Source: Thermohalobaculum sp050331335 | GTDB taxonomy: Bacteria > Pseudomonadota > Alphaproteobacteria > Rhodobacterales > Rhodobacteraceae | NCBI GenBank assembly: GCA_050331335.1 | Contig: JBHJGY010000017.1 | Coordinates: forward strand, 1 to 25,720 | Reading direction: 5' to 3' | DNA length: 25,720 bases | Shown here: one piece after another, positions 1-7,910 of the stretch | Position numbering within the stretch: position 1 is the stretch's first letter | Layout: every line of letters starts with the position of its first letter | The notes under the pieces: model-generated | Told to the model about the DNA's origin: nothing | Seen by the model: the letters and a program-made list of their open reading frames with translations, nothing else | Databases searched by the model: none | Program-made: the position numbers and the translations under genes

Positions 1-191
1 GTGGCCAGCGCTGGCTCATGGAATTCGGCAAGGCTCGACGGCACGTTCAAACCGGCTTGGCGCGAAAACCGAAGGTGAGACCGCAAGTGAGGCTTACCGC
101 AGAGCACAAAGACCGCAGAAGGGAAATCTACGGGGAATTCGACAACCACCCCTGGAGAACCCCAGAAATCTCAGAAGGTTACGCCCTAAAG
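1..191. other. Left-edge intergenic DNA beside the tRNA 3' end
   Basis: I see no convincing gene here. A plus-strand reading frame runs through the region into the tRNA, but its C-terminal part is only the tRNA read as protein. A perfect 12-base palindrome (gccagcgctggc) lies at 4-15. By hand count the first 180 bases are about 57% G+C, visibly lower than the coding DNA to the right. This stretch is downstream of the 3' end of the tRNA, the usual side for integration events, but no integrase or att repeat is visible inside the window. Confidence 0.5.
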
Positions 192-268
<77 letters not shown>

Positions 269-276
269 TTGAGTGC

Positions 277-305
277 GTGATACACGCCGGCAGGGAGCGA
301 TGCAA
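277..305 (-). promoter_or_regulatory. Possible promoter of tRNA-Arg
   Basis: On the minus strand TTGCAT (305-300) and TATCAC (282-277) are separated by 17 bases, and the second hexamer ends 8 bases before the mature tRNA 5' end. The spacing is ideal and the position fits a tRNA promoter with a very short leader. The -10 match is only moderate, so this is a prediction. Confidence 0.4.
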
Positions 306-433
306 CGGGCCGCCGGGTTCGTCTGGCAGGCGCCAGTGCTTTACGGCCCCCCGCGAATCCTGTATCGATCAACCCCCGTAGGTCGAGATCGGGTGGGTGC
401 ACCCCCGCCATCCACAATATCTGCGGGGTCCAT

Positions 434-2080
434 ATGGCGCGCTTCGTATTCGTGACAGGGGGGGTCGTGTCGTCCCTGGGCAAGGGCCTGGCGACCGCCG
501 CCCTCGGCGCCCTGTTGCAAGCTCGCGGCTTCACCGTGCGGCTGCGCAAACTCGACCCCTATCTCAATGTGGATCCAGGAACCATGTCGCCTTTCGAGCA
601 TGGCGAGGTGTTCGTGACCGATGACGGTGCCGAGACCGACCTTGATCTTGGTCATTACGAGCGCTTCACCGGCGTCGCCGCCCGGCGGACCGACAGTGTG
701 TCCTCGGGGCGGATCTACTCCAACGTGCTCGAGAAAGAGCGCCGCGGCGACTATCTCGGCAAGACCATTCAAGTCATCCCCCATGTCACCGACGAGATCC
801 AGGACTGGATCGCCATCGGAGAGACCGCAACCGACTTCATGCTCTGCGAAATCGGCGGAACCGTCGGCGACATCGAGGGCCTGCCCTTCTTTGAGGCGAT
901 CCGGCAATTCGCCCAGAGCAAGCCGCGCGGCCAGTGCATCTTCGTCCACCTCACGCTCCTGCCCTGGATCGCCGCCTCCCGCGAACTCAAGACCAAACCG
1001 ACGCAGCATTCGGTGAAGGAGTTGCGCGCCATCGGCATTACGCCCGATGTTCTGGTCTGTCGCACCGAGCACGAAATCCCGCAAAAGGAGATCGAAAAGA
1101 TCGCGCTCTTTTGCAATGTTCGCGCCGATGCGGTGGTCCCCGCCCGCGACCTCTCCTCGATCTACGAGGCGCCGCTGGCCTATCACGAGGTGGGGCTCGA
1201 CCAGGCGGTGCTGGACGCCTTCGGCATCCACCCGGCGCCGCGCCCCAATCTCGAACGCTGGCGCGCGGTGGTCGACGCGATCCATCGGCCCGACGGGACC
1301 GTGCGGATCGCGATCGTCGGTAAATACACGCAGCTTGAGGATGCGTATAAATCGATCGCAGAGGCCCTCACCCATGGCGGGATTGCCAACCGGGTCCGCG
1401 TGGAGACCGAGTGGCTCGAGGCCGAGGTGTTCGAACGGGGGGATCCGGCGCCGCTGCTCGAGGGCTTCCACGGGATCCTGGTGCCCGGGGGGTTCGGCGA
1501 GCGCGGCACCGAGGGCAAGATCGCCGCAGCCCGCTTCGCCCGCGAGCGCAGCGTGCCGTATTTCGGCATTTGCCTCGGCATGCAGATGGCGGTGATCGAG
1601 ACCGCGCGGAACCTGGCCGGGATCTCCGAAGCGGGCTCCGAGGAGTTCGACATCGAGGACGGGGGCACGCGGCGCTTCGAGCCGGTGGTGTACCATCTGA
1701 AGGAGTGGCTCGAGGGCAACAGAACCGTGCAGCGGACGGTCGCCGACGACAAAGGCGGGACCATGCGGCTGGGGGCCTATGACGCCCTTTTGGCCCAGGA
1801 AAGCCGCGTCGCAAGCATCTACGGCGCCGAGCGGATCTCAGAGCGCCATCGCCACCGTTACGAGGTCGCCACCGCCTATCGCGAGCGGCTCGAAGGCGCC
1901 GGGCTGCGGTTCTCGGGCATGTCGCCCGACGGCCGGCTGCCGGAGATCGTCGAGTTCGACGGCCACCCCTGGTTCATCGGCGTGCAGTTCCACCCAGAGC
2001 TCAAATCGAAGCCGCTGGCGCCCCATCCCCTGTTTCGCGACTTCATCCGCGCAGCACTCGCCCAGTCCCGCCTGGTCTGA
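434..2080 (+). CDS. pyrG: CTP synthase (glutamine hydrolysing)
   Basis: The enzyme makes CTP from UTP, ATP and glutamine, the last step of cytosolic pyrimidine nucleotide synthesis. The 548-residue product has the normal length and domain order. An N-terminal amidoligase domain (about 1-267) begins TGGVVSSLGKG, with P-loop Lys17, and contains the DPYLNVDPGTMSP and CEIGGTVGDIEG motifs. A class I glutamine amidotransferase domain (about 290-548) carries the catalytic Cys380 in GICLGMQ and the His520/Glu522 pair in QFHPE. All key residues are present. The ATG start gives the canonical MARF-like N terminus. The ribosome site is weak (GGGG five bases upstream). A ten-base palindrome (gggtgcaccc, 395-404) lies in the leader. 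No secG, a common upstream neighbour in this class, is present; the neighbour is the divergent tRNA. Confidence 0.98.
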   Translation: MARFVFVTGGVVSSLGKGLATAALGALLQARGFTVRLRKLDPYLNVDPGTMSPFEHGEVFVTDDGAETDLDLGHYERFTGVAARRTDSVSSGRIYSNVLEKERRGDYLGKTIQVIPHVTDEIQDWIAIGETATDFMLCEIGGTVGDIEGLPFFEAIRQFAQSKPRGQCIFVHLTLLPWIAASRELKTKPTQHSVKELRAIGITPDVLVCRTEHEIPQKEIEKIALFCNVRADAVVPARDLSSIYEAPLAYHEVGLDQAVLDAFGIHPAPRPNLERWRAVVDAIHRPDGTVRIAIVGKYTQLEDAYKSIAEALTHGGIANRVRVETEWLEAEVFERGDPAPLLEGFHGILVPGGFGERGTEGKIAAARFARERSVPYFGICLGMQMAVIETARNLAGISEAGSEEFDIEDGGTRRFEPVVYHLKEWLEGNRTVQRTVADDKGGTMRLGAYDALLAQESRVASIYGAERISERHRHRYEVATAYRERLEGAGLRFSGMSPDGRLPEIVEFDGHPWFIGVQFHPELKSKPLAPHPLFRDFIRAALAQSRLV

Positions 2081-2529
2081 TCGATGTGATCCGCTGGCCG
2101 TCGGCTCCGAACCTGGCAAAATCCTGCCAGTCTGGCTGTCAGCGGCGTTTGCACTCGACCCGGTTGCCCGCAGTTATCTGATGCGGCTTCGGATCTTTCC
2201 GGCTTTGCTTCGGTTGCTGCGACGCGGGTGCGGCGGTTGCCCGGTGGGTCTTGGCCGAAGAGGCCGTCGCGCAGCATCGCCGCATCGAGCCCGGAGAGGC
2301 GCAGGCCCGCATTAAGGGCGGAAGCGGCGTCGCAGCGGATCTGAACCTAGCCGACTGGCAGGCCCATGGGCTCACGAGAAGGCGTTTTGGGACTTTCTTC
2401 GCGGCGGCGCCGGTGACGAAGGATTGGCATCCGGTTAATCCGGTGGCCATCGAGCGTCAGGAGGCGGGGGCCGCGATCCAAATCAATTACAGCGCTTTGG
2501 ACACCGCCCCCGGTTCCGGTGCTGATGGG
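2081..2529. other. Gene-free stretch downstream of pyrG
   Basis: No reading frame here looks like a protein. The long plus-strand frame from 2251 lies largely antisense to the minus-strand gene at 2530-2961, has no ribosome site I can see and has a low-complexity, shadow-like composition. On the minus strand a short frame (roughly 2340 to 2150) reads sensibly for some 40 residues but lacks a start and is cut by a stop upstream, so it could be a decayed gene remnant or chance. I see no tRNA, repeat array or insertion-sequence end. Confidence 0.4.
2113..2130 (+). terminator. Weak hairpin after pyrG
   Basis: The inverted repeat CTGGCA-(6)-TGCCAG starts 33 bases after the pyrG stop codon. The stem is only six pairs and no T-run follows, so it is at best a weak or Rho-assisted end of the pyrG transcript. 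Confidence 0.25.
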
Positions 2530-2961
2530 TCAGACCGACTCGCCGGGGAGGGCGCGGCCCTGGTCTGTGCGGGCGGGGCTCGACTGCGGGGGCGCCAGAT
2601 TGAGCACGGGGCGATGCCAAGCGACCAAGCGGCGGGCAGCCTCGGCTGCATCCACCCGATCGTCTGGATCCGGCTTGTGAACGAGCAGGTGGATCGCACC
2701 GAGGCGCAGGGCCTCCGCGCGCATCGGGTGACGGCAGATTGGCAACGGTTGCTCCCCTACCGAACCGATGAAAACGGGTGCGGGCCAGATCCCCTCCAGC
2801 CGGGAGTACGCGAACACGGCCCGGTGCACGGGCATCTCCACCCGCGCCGGATAAACAGAGAAGGTATAGACAACCCCGAAGCCATCCGCAAGACTGAGGC
2901 GGCCGATCCGTCGCGGCCCGCCCCCTCCGTCTTGCGCCATTTGTGTCGTCCAATCAGCCAT
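2530..2961 (-). CDS. Small GIY-YIG-like hypothetical protein
   Basis: This is a 143-residue cytosolic protein with no signal peptide or membrane segment. The ATG at 2961 was chosen over an upstream extension because GAGGGGG lies eight bases before it and the protein-like composition begins there. The core runs from a YTFSVYP strand through PVFIGSVGE (residues about 66-74), CRHPMRAEALRLGAIHLLVH and E-x-x-R-R-L-V-A-W to HRPVLN. That order (hydrophobic strand, P-x-(F/Y)-I-G, basic/His helix, EA-x-RLGA, E-x3-L, P-x-LN) resembles small proteins related to the GIY-YIG nuclease fold. The two classical tyrosines are not both conserved, so nuclease activity is doubtful. The fold assignment is my inference by eye and the real function is unknown. 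TATACA at 2997-2992 is a possible -10 element. Confidence 0.6.
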   Translation of the reverse strand: MADWTTQMAQDGGGGPRRIGRLSLADGFGVVYTFSVYPARVEMPVHRAVFAYSRLEGIWPAPVFIGSVGEQPLPICRHPMRAEALRLGAIHLLVHKPDPDDRVDAAEAARRLVAWHRPVLNLAPPQSSPARTDQGRALPGESV

Positions 2962-3166
2962 TGTGAGCCCCCTCAGACCCGCAGGCACCACTGTATATGG
3001 GTTTCGAGCCCAAAACCACCACAATATCTTCCGCGCCACGCCATGCCATAACAAGGCATGACGGGCTCCAAGCTCAACCCGAAGATATCGCGTTAACGTG
3101 ATCACGCGGTTAATTGGCAGCCACTGCGCCGGTGGTCGTCCCGGCGCAGCAGGGCTCGAAGAGACC
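2962..3166. other. Intergenic region with small palindromes
   Basis: This gap lies between the start of the GIY-YIG-like gene and the stop of the repeat-protein gene, both on the minus strand. It holds a six-pair inverted repeat CATGCC-(7)-GGCATG (3042-3060) and two overlapping palindromes, cgttaacg (3091-3098) and cgtgatcacg (3097-3106). On the minus strand this reads as two TTAAC elements flanking TGATCA. They could be operator or terminator elements, but no regulator is identifiable. Confidence 0.3.
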
Positions 3167-3613
3167 TCAGTTGCCCGTAACGGCCTCCAGCGCGCGGCTC
3201 TTGACCTCGTCCTTGACCGCATCTTGCGCCGCGTCCTGAGCCGCGTCGACGGCCTGGTCCTGCAGCGACGGCGTGGCGGTCGCCTCGGCCTCTATCGCGG
3301 TCTGCCCGCTCACAACCCCTTCAGCCTCCGCGCCGGCCGCAGTCGCCGCCGCCTCGGCGGCCTCGATCTCGGCATTGATCTCGACAGGATCCTCAACCAC
3401 CGGGGCGGCTTCGGTCTCACCACCGCCGAGCACACTGTCCACCGCATCGCCAGCCGCGTCGGCGGCCGCGTCGCGAACGGCGTCCTTCGCCGCGTCCTTC
3501 ACCGCATCCTCCGCCGCGCCTTGAAGCATGTCGCTGGCGCTTTGAGCCCCGACCGGCGCACCACAGGAAATCGCCAATGCGAAAGTCAGGCCCAGCATAC
3601 GTGTCGAAACCAT
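3167..3613 (-). CDS. Exported alanine-rich tetrad-repeat protein
   Basis: The 148-residue product starts with an export signal: basic residue 5, then a hydrophobic stretch to about residue 16. After it comes either a loose lipobox ending in Cys17 or a signal peptidase I site near VGA-Q (residue 23/24). The mature part is almost entirely Ala, Asp, Val, Glu and Lys. Two blocks have an exact four-residue period of the form Asp-Ala-(Ala/Val)-x: six units at residues 36-59 and five at 119-138, the latter including DQAV and DEVK variants. A linker rich in Glu, Ala, Val and Thr joins them. Such blocks should form amphipathic or charged helices, so a coiled or surface-adsorbing envelope protein is plausible. 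AGGAG lies eight bases before the ATG, supporting the start. No family is recognised, and there is no homology-based function. Confidence 0.8.
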   Translation of the reverse strand: MVSTRMLGLTFALAISCGAPVGAQSASDMLQGAAEDAVKDAAKDAVRDAAADAAGDAVDSVLGGGETEAAPVVEDPVEINAEIEAAEAAATAAGAEAEGVVSGQTAIEAEATATPSLQDQAVDAAQDAAQDAVKDEVKSRALEAVTGN

Positions 3614-3651
3614 CTCCGGTATCTCCTGTCATTTTCGCCCATCGGACGCTC

Positions 3652-3669
3652 CATCCATGGATGATATTA
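3652..3669 (-). promoter_or_regulatory. Candidate -10 box with adjoining palindrome
   Basis: On the minus strand TAATAT (3669-3664) is a good -10 hexamer 50 bases before the repeat-protein start. It is followed directly by the perfect 12-base palindrome catccatggatg (3652-3663), at the expected transcription start. No good -35 hexamer sits at the usual distance, so a regulated or alternative-sigma promoter is possible. Prediction only. Confidence 0.3.
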
Positions 3670-3707
3670 GACTAAGGCAGTGACGCGGAGATGACGCAAC
3701 GAAAAAA

Positions 3708-4907
3708 TCAGGAATATGGATCCAGCGCGTCCCGCAAGGCGTCGCCAACAAAAGAGAATGCCAGCACCGCGAGGATCACCGGCGCCATCGGCCACAGCAG
3801 CCAGGGATAGATCTCCACCGCCGTGAGATTGAGCGCGTCGTTGAGCATCATGCCCCAGGAGACGGCCGGCGGCCTCAAGCCGAGCCCCAGGAAAGACAAG
3901 GCTGTCTCGCCCAAAATCATCGCCGGGATCGAAAGCGAGGCGGAAGCGATGAGATGGGACATGAAATTCGGCATCATATGGCGGCGGATAACCCGGGCAG
4001 GCGAGGCACCCATCAGTTCGGCGGCCTGCACATAGTCCTCCTCACGCAACGCCAGAAACTTCGAGCGCACCGCCCGCGCAAGGCCGGGCCAATCCAAAAG
4101 GCCCAAAATCACTGATATAACCAGAAAGACGGTGATCGGCCCCCAATAGATCGGTACGGCAGCGGACAGGGCGAGCCAGATCGGCAACTCCGGCAGCGAT
4201 CGGAAAACCTCGATGGCGCGCGAGACGGTGGCATCCACCCAGCCGCCGAAATAGCCCGCCATGCCGCCCAGCACGAGACCGATGGCGAAGGAGACGGCAA
4301 CGCCGATCAGCCCGATCGTCATCGAGAGCCTTGCGCCGTAAAGAATGCGCGAGAAGATATCTCGCCCGAGACGGTCGGAGCCGAGGAGGAAGAGTTGCCC
4401 ACCCTCCGGTGGGCAAATCACCCGGAAGTTCCCGCCCCAGGCAGACAGCAGCGGGTTGACCATCAGATCGGCGCCGAACGGCTCCCCACAGCTAGCGAAA
4501 AGCCGAACCGGCATGGGCTGGGAGAAATCCGTGAACCGCTCGACGAGGCCCGTCTCCAAGTCGTAGCGCGTCGCGGTCGGATAGGTGTGCAAGCCGATAT
4601 AGGCGCCCTCATGGAACAGGTAGAGACCCTGAGGCGGCGCGTAGATGTGGTCCTCATTAAAGCTGTTGGGCAGATAGGGCGCGAGCATCTCGACGAAGGG
4701 CAACAGCGCATAGCCGACGGCGAGGAACAGCAGACAGACCACCCCCAGCCGATGGCGGCGAAACCGGCGCCAGACCAAGACCCAGGTGGGCGCATCGAGA
4801 TCGGCCCGATCGAGGACCTGGCGGTCGCGCCGCGCATCATAAGGGATGTCTGAGACGTAATGCGCGCCTGGCTGGCTCTGGCGCTCCGGGCCTGTCGTGT
4901 CGGTCAT
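3708..4907 (-). CDS. ABC importer permease, DppC/OppC type
   Basis: This is the second inner-membrane permease of a peptide/nickel-type importer, last gene of the operon. I chose ATG 4907 (399 residues) because GGAAGGG is nine bases upstream; a GTG at 4916 would add three residues but leaves the ribosome site overlapping the start. Residues about 54-74 form the first membrane helix. A periplasmic segment of roughly 100 residues (about 75-172) follows, which ordinary 300-residue DppC proteins lack. The family motif GSDRLGRDIFSR-x-LYGARLS (about 176-195) and the EAA loop for ATPase contact (EEDYVQAAELMGASP, from about 289) are intact. It starts one base after the stop of the partner permease. 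The substrate cannot be told from the sequence. Confidence 0.93.
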   Translation of the reverse strand: MTDTTGPERQSQPGAHYVSDIPYDARRDRQVLDRADLDAPTWVLVWRRFRRHRLGVVCLLFLAVGYALLPFVEMLAPYLPNSFNEDHIYAPPQGLYLFHEGAYIGLHTYPTATRYDLETGLVERFTDFSQPMPVRLFASCGEPFGADLMVNPLLSAWGGNFRVICPPEGGQLFLLGSDRLGRDIFSRILYGARLSMTIGLIGVAVSFAIGLVLGGMAGYFGGWVDATVSRAIEVFRSLPELPIWLALSAAVPIYWGPITVFLVISVILGLLDWPGLARAVRSKFLALREEDYVQAAELMGASPARVIRRHMMPNFMSHLIASASLSIPAMILGETALSFLGLGLRPPAVSWGMMLNDALNLTAVEIYPWLLWPMAPVILAVLAFSFVGDALRDALDPYS

Positions 4908-4908
4908 C

Positions 4909-5937
4909 TCACGCACCCTTCCGTGTGCCGGTCAGCCGGATCCGCGGGTCGAGGATCGCCAGCAGAATGTCAGAGATCAGCATGCCCACGAGGGTCAGGA
5001 CCGATACGAAGAGCAACACGAAGCCCGACATGAAAATGTCCTGCGATTTCAGGCTTTGCAAAAGCACCGGGCCCAAGGTGGGCAGCGACATCACGACCGA
5101 CACCATCACCGAGCCGGAGACGAGCTGCGGTGCCAGATTGCCGATATCCGCGACGAAGGGATTGAGCGCCATGCGTAAAGGATACCGCACGATCCGCTGG
5201 GTCGGCGGCACACCCTTGGCCTTCGCCGTCTCCACATAAGGTTTGTAAAGCTCGTCCATGAGGTTGGCGCGCAGCCGACGCATCACTGCCGCCGCCGCCG
5301 AGGTGCCGATCACGATGGTCGGCACGATCAGATGGGTGAGGATCGACAAGAACTTATCCCATGACATCGGCTGCCCCTCATACTCCCGCGCCATCAGGCC
5401 GCCGACAGGAATGTCGAAATACTGGGCGCCATAGGTGAGCAGGATCAGGGCCAACAGAAAATTGGGCGTCGCGAGGCCGATATAACCCACGAAAGAGGCG
5501 AGGTAGTCGATCCAAGTGCCCGCACGCACCGCAGCAATCGTGCCCAAAGGCAACGCCACGAGATAAACGAAAAGCAAGGCGGCGAGATTAACGATCGCCG
5601 TGAGCGCCGCGGTCTCGCCGACGACGTCGATCACCGGCCGGTCCAGTTCGAAGGACCAGCCGAACTGCCCCTGGATGAGCCCGTCGAAACCGTTTGGGCC
5701 CGGCCAGACACCGACCCAAATGAGATATTGCACGAGAACCGGCTGATCGAGCGAATACTCGGCGATCATTTCCTGGGCGCGCTGCACTCCGGCAGCCTCG
5801 CCGGAAGACTGCATCTCCGCAATCCGGTTCGACATATAGTTGCCGGGCGGCAGGTTGATGATAACGAAGACCAAGGCCGAGATCGCCACCAGCGTGATCG
5901 CCATGGTGGCAACGCGCCGGGCGAGATAGCCGATCAT
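4909..5937 (-). CDS. ABC importer permease, DppB/OppB type
   Basis: This is the first inner-membrane permease of the importer, 342 residues. Helix 1 is residues about 8-29. The segment after it carries INLPPGNY in place of the usual LxPGDP. An enlarged periplasmic loop (about 31-100) includes FDGLIQGQFGWSF, the equivalent of the family's GDLGxS region. Further helices follow at about 110-135, 145-175, 200-222 and 275-335. The cytoplasmic EAA loop is YVETAKAKGVPPTQRIVRYP (about 234-253). The ATG overlaps the TGA of the upstream binding-protein gene as ATGA, so the two are translationally coupled. The long loops here and in the partner permease suggest the two contact an unusually large binding protein. 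Confidence 0.94.
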   Translation of the reverse strand: MIGYLARRVATMAITLVAISALVFVIINLPPGNYMSNRIAEMQSSGEAAGVQRAQEMIAEYSLDQPVLVQYLIWVGVWPGPNGFDGLIQGQFGWSFELDRPVIDVVGETAALTAIVNLAALLFVYLVALPLGTIAAVRAGTWIDYLASFVGYIGLATPNFLLALILLTYGAQYFDIPVGGLMAREYEGQPMSWDKFLSILTHLIVPTIVIGTSAAAAVMRRLRANLMDELYKPYVETAKAKGVPPTQRIVRYPLRMALNPFVADIGNLAPQLVSGSVMVSVVMSLPTLGPVLLQSLKSQDIFMSGFVLLFVSVLTLVGMLISDILLAILDPRIRLTGTRKGA

Positions 5938-7910
5938 CTCGTCGTCCCCGCGGGTTCGGCCGTTGCACGCGGACCGTCTGCCCCATCCGTCAGATCAAGC
6001 CAGGTCTGATCGATGCGGTGCATACCGATCTGCGCACCGGGATCCCAAGCGTAAAGCGCTTCGTGCGGGAAATTCTGGAGCCGCGCATCGATGGCGATGG
6101 GCACAGGGGCCCGCGCCACGGTGCCGATAACGAAGATTTCATCGGCATGGATCGCCAACATGTCGGCCCAAGCGGCAGCACGGCCGGCCTCGTCGGGGGC
6201 GTTGAGCCACGCATCGTAGAGATCCTTCAGGCGTTGGGCCGGTGGATGGTCGATCTGCTGCCCGGCCTGGCCCTTGGTCTGGTAATACTGCCCCCAGGCC
6301 GGCCAAGAGAAGGTCGCCTGCTGGACTGGCGCGAGTTCGTTGGGCTCGGCATCGGCGGTCGGGATCCCGTTGTTCCACCCATACCACGCGACCATCATCG
6401 AATTGCCAGAATAAGCACGATTGTAGAGGATCTCGCGGTCGAGCGGGCGCACGATCAGCCGGATGCCGATCTCGGCCCAGGTGGCCGTCACGAGTTCCAG
6501 CGTATCGGCCACCTCCTGGCGCTCGCCTGCGGTCTCCAAAATGATCTCGGCAGGCCGGCCATCGGGCAGAAGCCGCGTGCCAGCCGCGTTGCGCTCCGTA
6601 AGCCCGATCTCGTCGAGGAGCCGGTTGGCCTCGGCGATGTCAAACCGCGCGAAAGCCGTCGCCTGCTCGGGGTCGAAGAACGGACTTTCCTCAAGAGCGG
6701 CGACCGCGCGCTCGGCAGCGAGCCCGAAATACAGCACCTTGTTGATCGCCTTGCGCGAGATCCCTAAGGAGAGCGCCCGACGGAACCGCACATCGCGGAA
6801 GAGCGCGCGCCAGACCGGATCGGCGTAAGTCAGGTTGGGGTAGAGCGCCACCTCCGACGCCGCCCCCGACCGCCACAGGCGAATGTCGTACCCCCGCTCG
6901 GCCGCGCTCTTCTTCAGCACCGGCGCATCCGAGAACGACAATGAGCGCGGCTGCAACCCAGCCTCGCCCAAGCTTACCTTGAGCGGTATCAGCCCGACCG
7001 CCGCGATCTCCAACTCAAGCGTATCCACATAAGGCAGCTGGCGTCCATTGGTGTCCACCCGGTGGTAGAACGCATTGCGCTGGAGCACATACCGCTGCCC
7101 GTTCTTCGGCGAGGTGTTCACCCAGGGCTGGAGGACCGGCAGATCCGGATTGTCGAACCTATAGAGATTGTCGCGCCGATTATGCAGCTGAGCCCAGTCG
7201 CGGGCATTGGCCTCTTCCACGAGGGCGGCAAGCGCCGCCGGCTCGGCGTAATCGGCATGCATCGTCTTCATGTAATGTGCCGGGCGATAGATATAGAGCG
7301 GCCGGGCTTGCGCCAGCGCAGGCAGGAACCGAGGGTTCGGCGCCGGCCAGCGGTAGCGGATCGTCACCGCATCGATCACCGTCACCTCAGGCGGCTGCCC
7401 CTCGACCAACATTTGAACCGGCGCACCCTTCGGAGAGAGCTTGGGATTGTTGGCCACATCCTCCCACCAATAGCGGAAGTCCTCTGTGGTGAAGGGCGCG
7501 CCGTCCGACCATCTGTGCCCCGGGCGGAGATGAAGCGTCACGCTGCGTCCATCCTCCGACACGGTCACATCGCGCAGAAGATCGGGCCGAAGCTCATAGT
7601 CCGCCGCATAACCGACAAGGCGCGCATAGCCGTAGGCGGCGGCATACCGCACATCCTTCGACCGCTTGACGAACATCGTGAGCGTTCCGCCATGGCGGCC
7701 GGGCGCGAGCCCCGTCGCAGCGAGATCGACGACCAGCGGCGTCTCGGGCAGACGCATGTTAACCGGCGGCACCTCCCCGGACGCGACGGCCGCCGCATAG
7801 ATCGGCGTCTCGATCAGCCGCGCAGGTTCTGCCAGGGGCTCGGCATTCAAGGGCGCCGCGAACAGCGCCCCCGTAACGGCAGCAAGGAGAAGCGGTCTGA
7901 GACGGATCAT
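5934..7910 (-). CDS. Periplasmic substrate-binding protein of ABC importer (family 5)
   Basis: This is a 658-residue extracytoplasmic solute-binding protein of the SBP_bac_5 (DppA/OppA) family. A Sec signal peptide covers residues 1-23 (LNA-EP cleavage). Family landmarks include HGGTLTMFV near residue 73, the conserved block HLRPGHRWSDGAPFTTEDFRYWWED (about 122-146), PWVNTSPKNGQRYVLQRN with the following FYHRVDTNG-x-x-LPYVDTLELE, and VRFRRALSLGISRKAINKVLYFG. It is longer than the usual 500-550 residues and matches a large-protein subfamily common in alphaproteobacteria. Its ligand may be a peptide, sugar, opine or other compound; the sequence does not decide. It overlaps the ATPase gene before it and the permease gene after it by four bases each. 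Confidence 0.94.
   Translation of the reverse strand: MIRLRPLLLAAVTGALFAAPLNAEPLAEPARLIETPIYAAAVASGEVPPVNMRLPETPLVVDLAATGLAPGRHGGTLTMFVKRSKDVRYAAAYGYARLVGYAADYELRPDLLRDVTVSEDGRSVTLHLRPGHRWSDGAPFTTEDFRYWWEDVANNPKLSPKGAPVQMLVEGQPPEVTVIDAVTIRYRWPAPNPRFLPALAQARPLYIYRPAHYMKTMHADYAEPAALAALVEEANARDWAQLHNRRDNLYRFDNPDLPVLQPWVNTSPKNGQRYVLQRNAFYHRVDTNGRQLPYVDTLELEIAAVGLIPLKVSLGEAGLQPRSLSFSDAPVLKKSAAERGYDIRLWRSGAASEVALYPNLTYADPVWRALFRDVRFRRALSLGISRKAINKVLYFGLAAERAVAALEESPFFDPEQATAFARFDIAEANRLLDEIGLTERNAAGTRLLPDGRPAEIILETAGERQEVADTLELVTATWAEIGIRLIVRPLDREILYNRAYSGNSMMVAWYGWNNGIPTADAEPNELAPVQQATFSWPAWGQYYQTKGQAGQQIDHPPAQRLKDLYDAWLNAPDEAGRAAAWADMLAIHADEIFVIGTVARAPVPIAIDARLQNFPHEALYAWDPGAQIGMHRIDQTWLDLTDGADGPRATAEPAGTTR

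Noticed and set aside
341..1696. 451-residue minus-strand reading frame
   Set aside because: It lies inside pyrG on the opposite strand; pyrG is complete and unmistakable, and long antisense frames are common in GC-rich genes.
2251..3051. 266-residue plus-strand reading frame
   Set aside because: It overlaps the better supported minus-strand gene at 2530-2961, has no ribosome site and a shadow-like composition.
3091..3106. Paired TTAAC elements as a CtrA cell-cycle regulator site
   Set aside because: The two TTAA cores are 13 bases apart rather than 7, so the consensus is not met.
3098..3664. 188-residue plus-strand reading frame
   Set aside because: Antisense to the tetrad-repeat gene, rich in Arg and Leu as expected for a GC-rich shadow; the minus strand has signal peptide and ribosome site.
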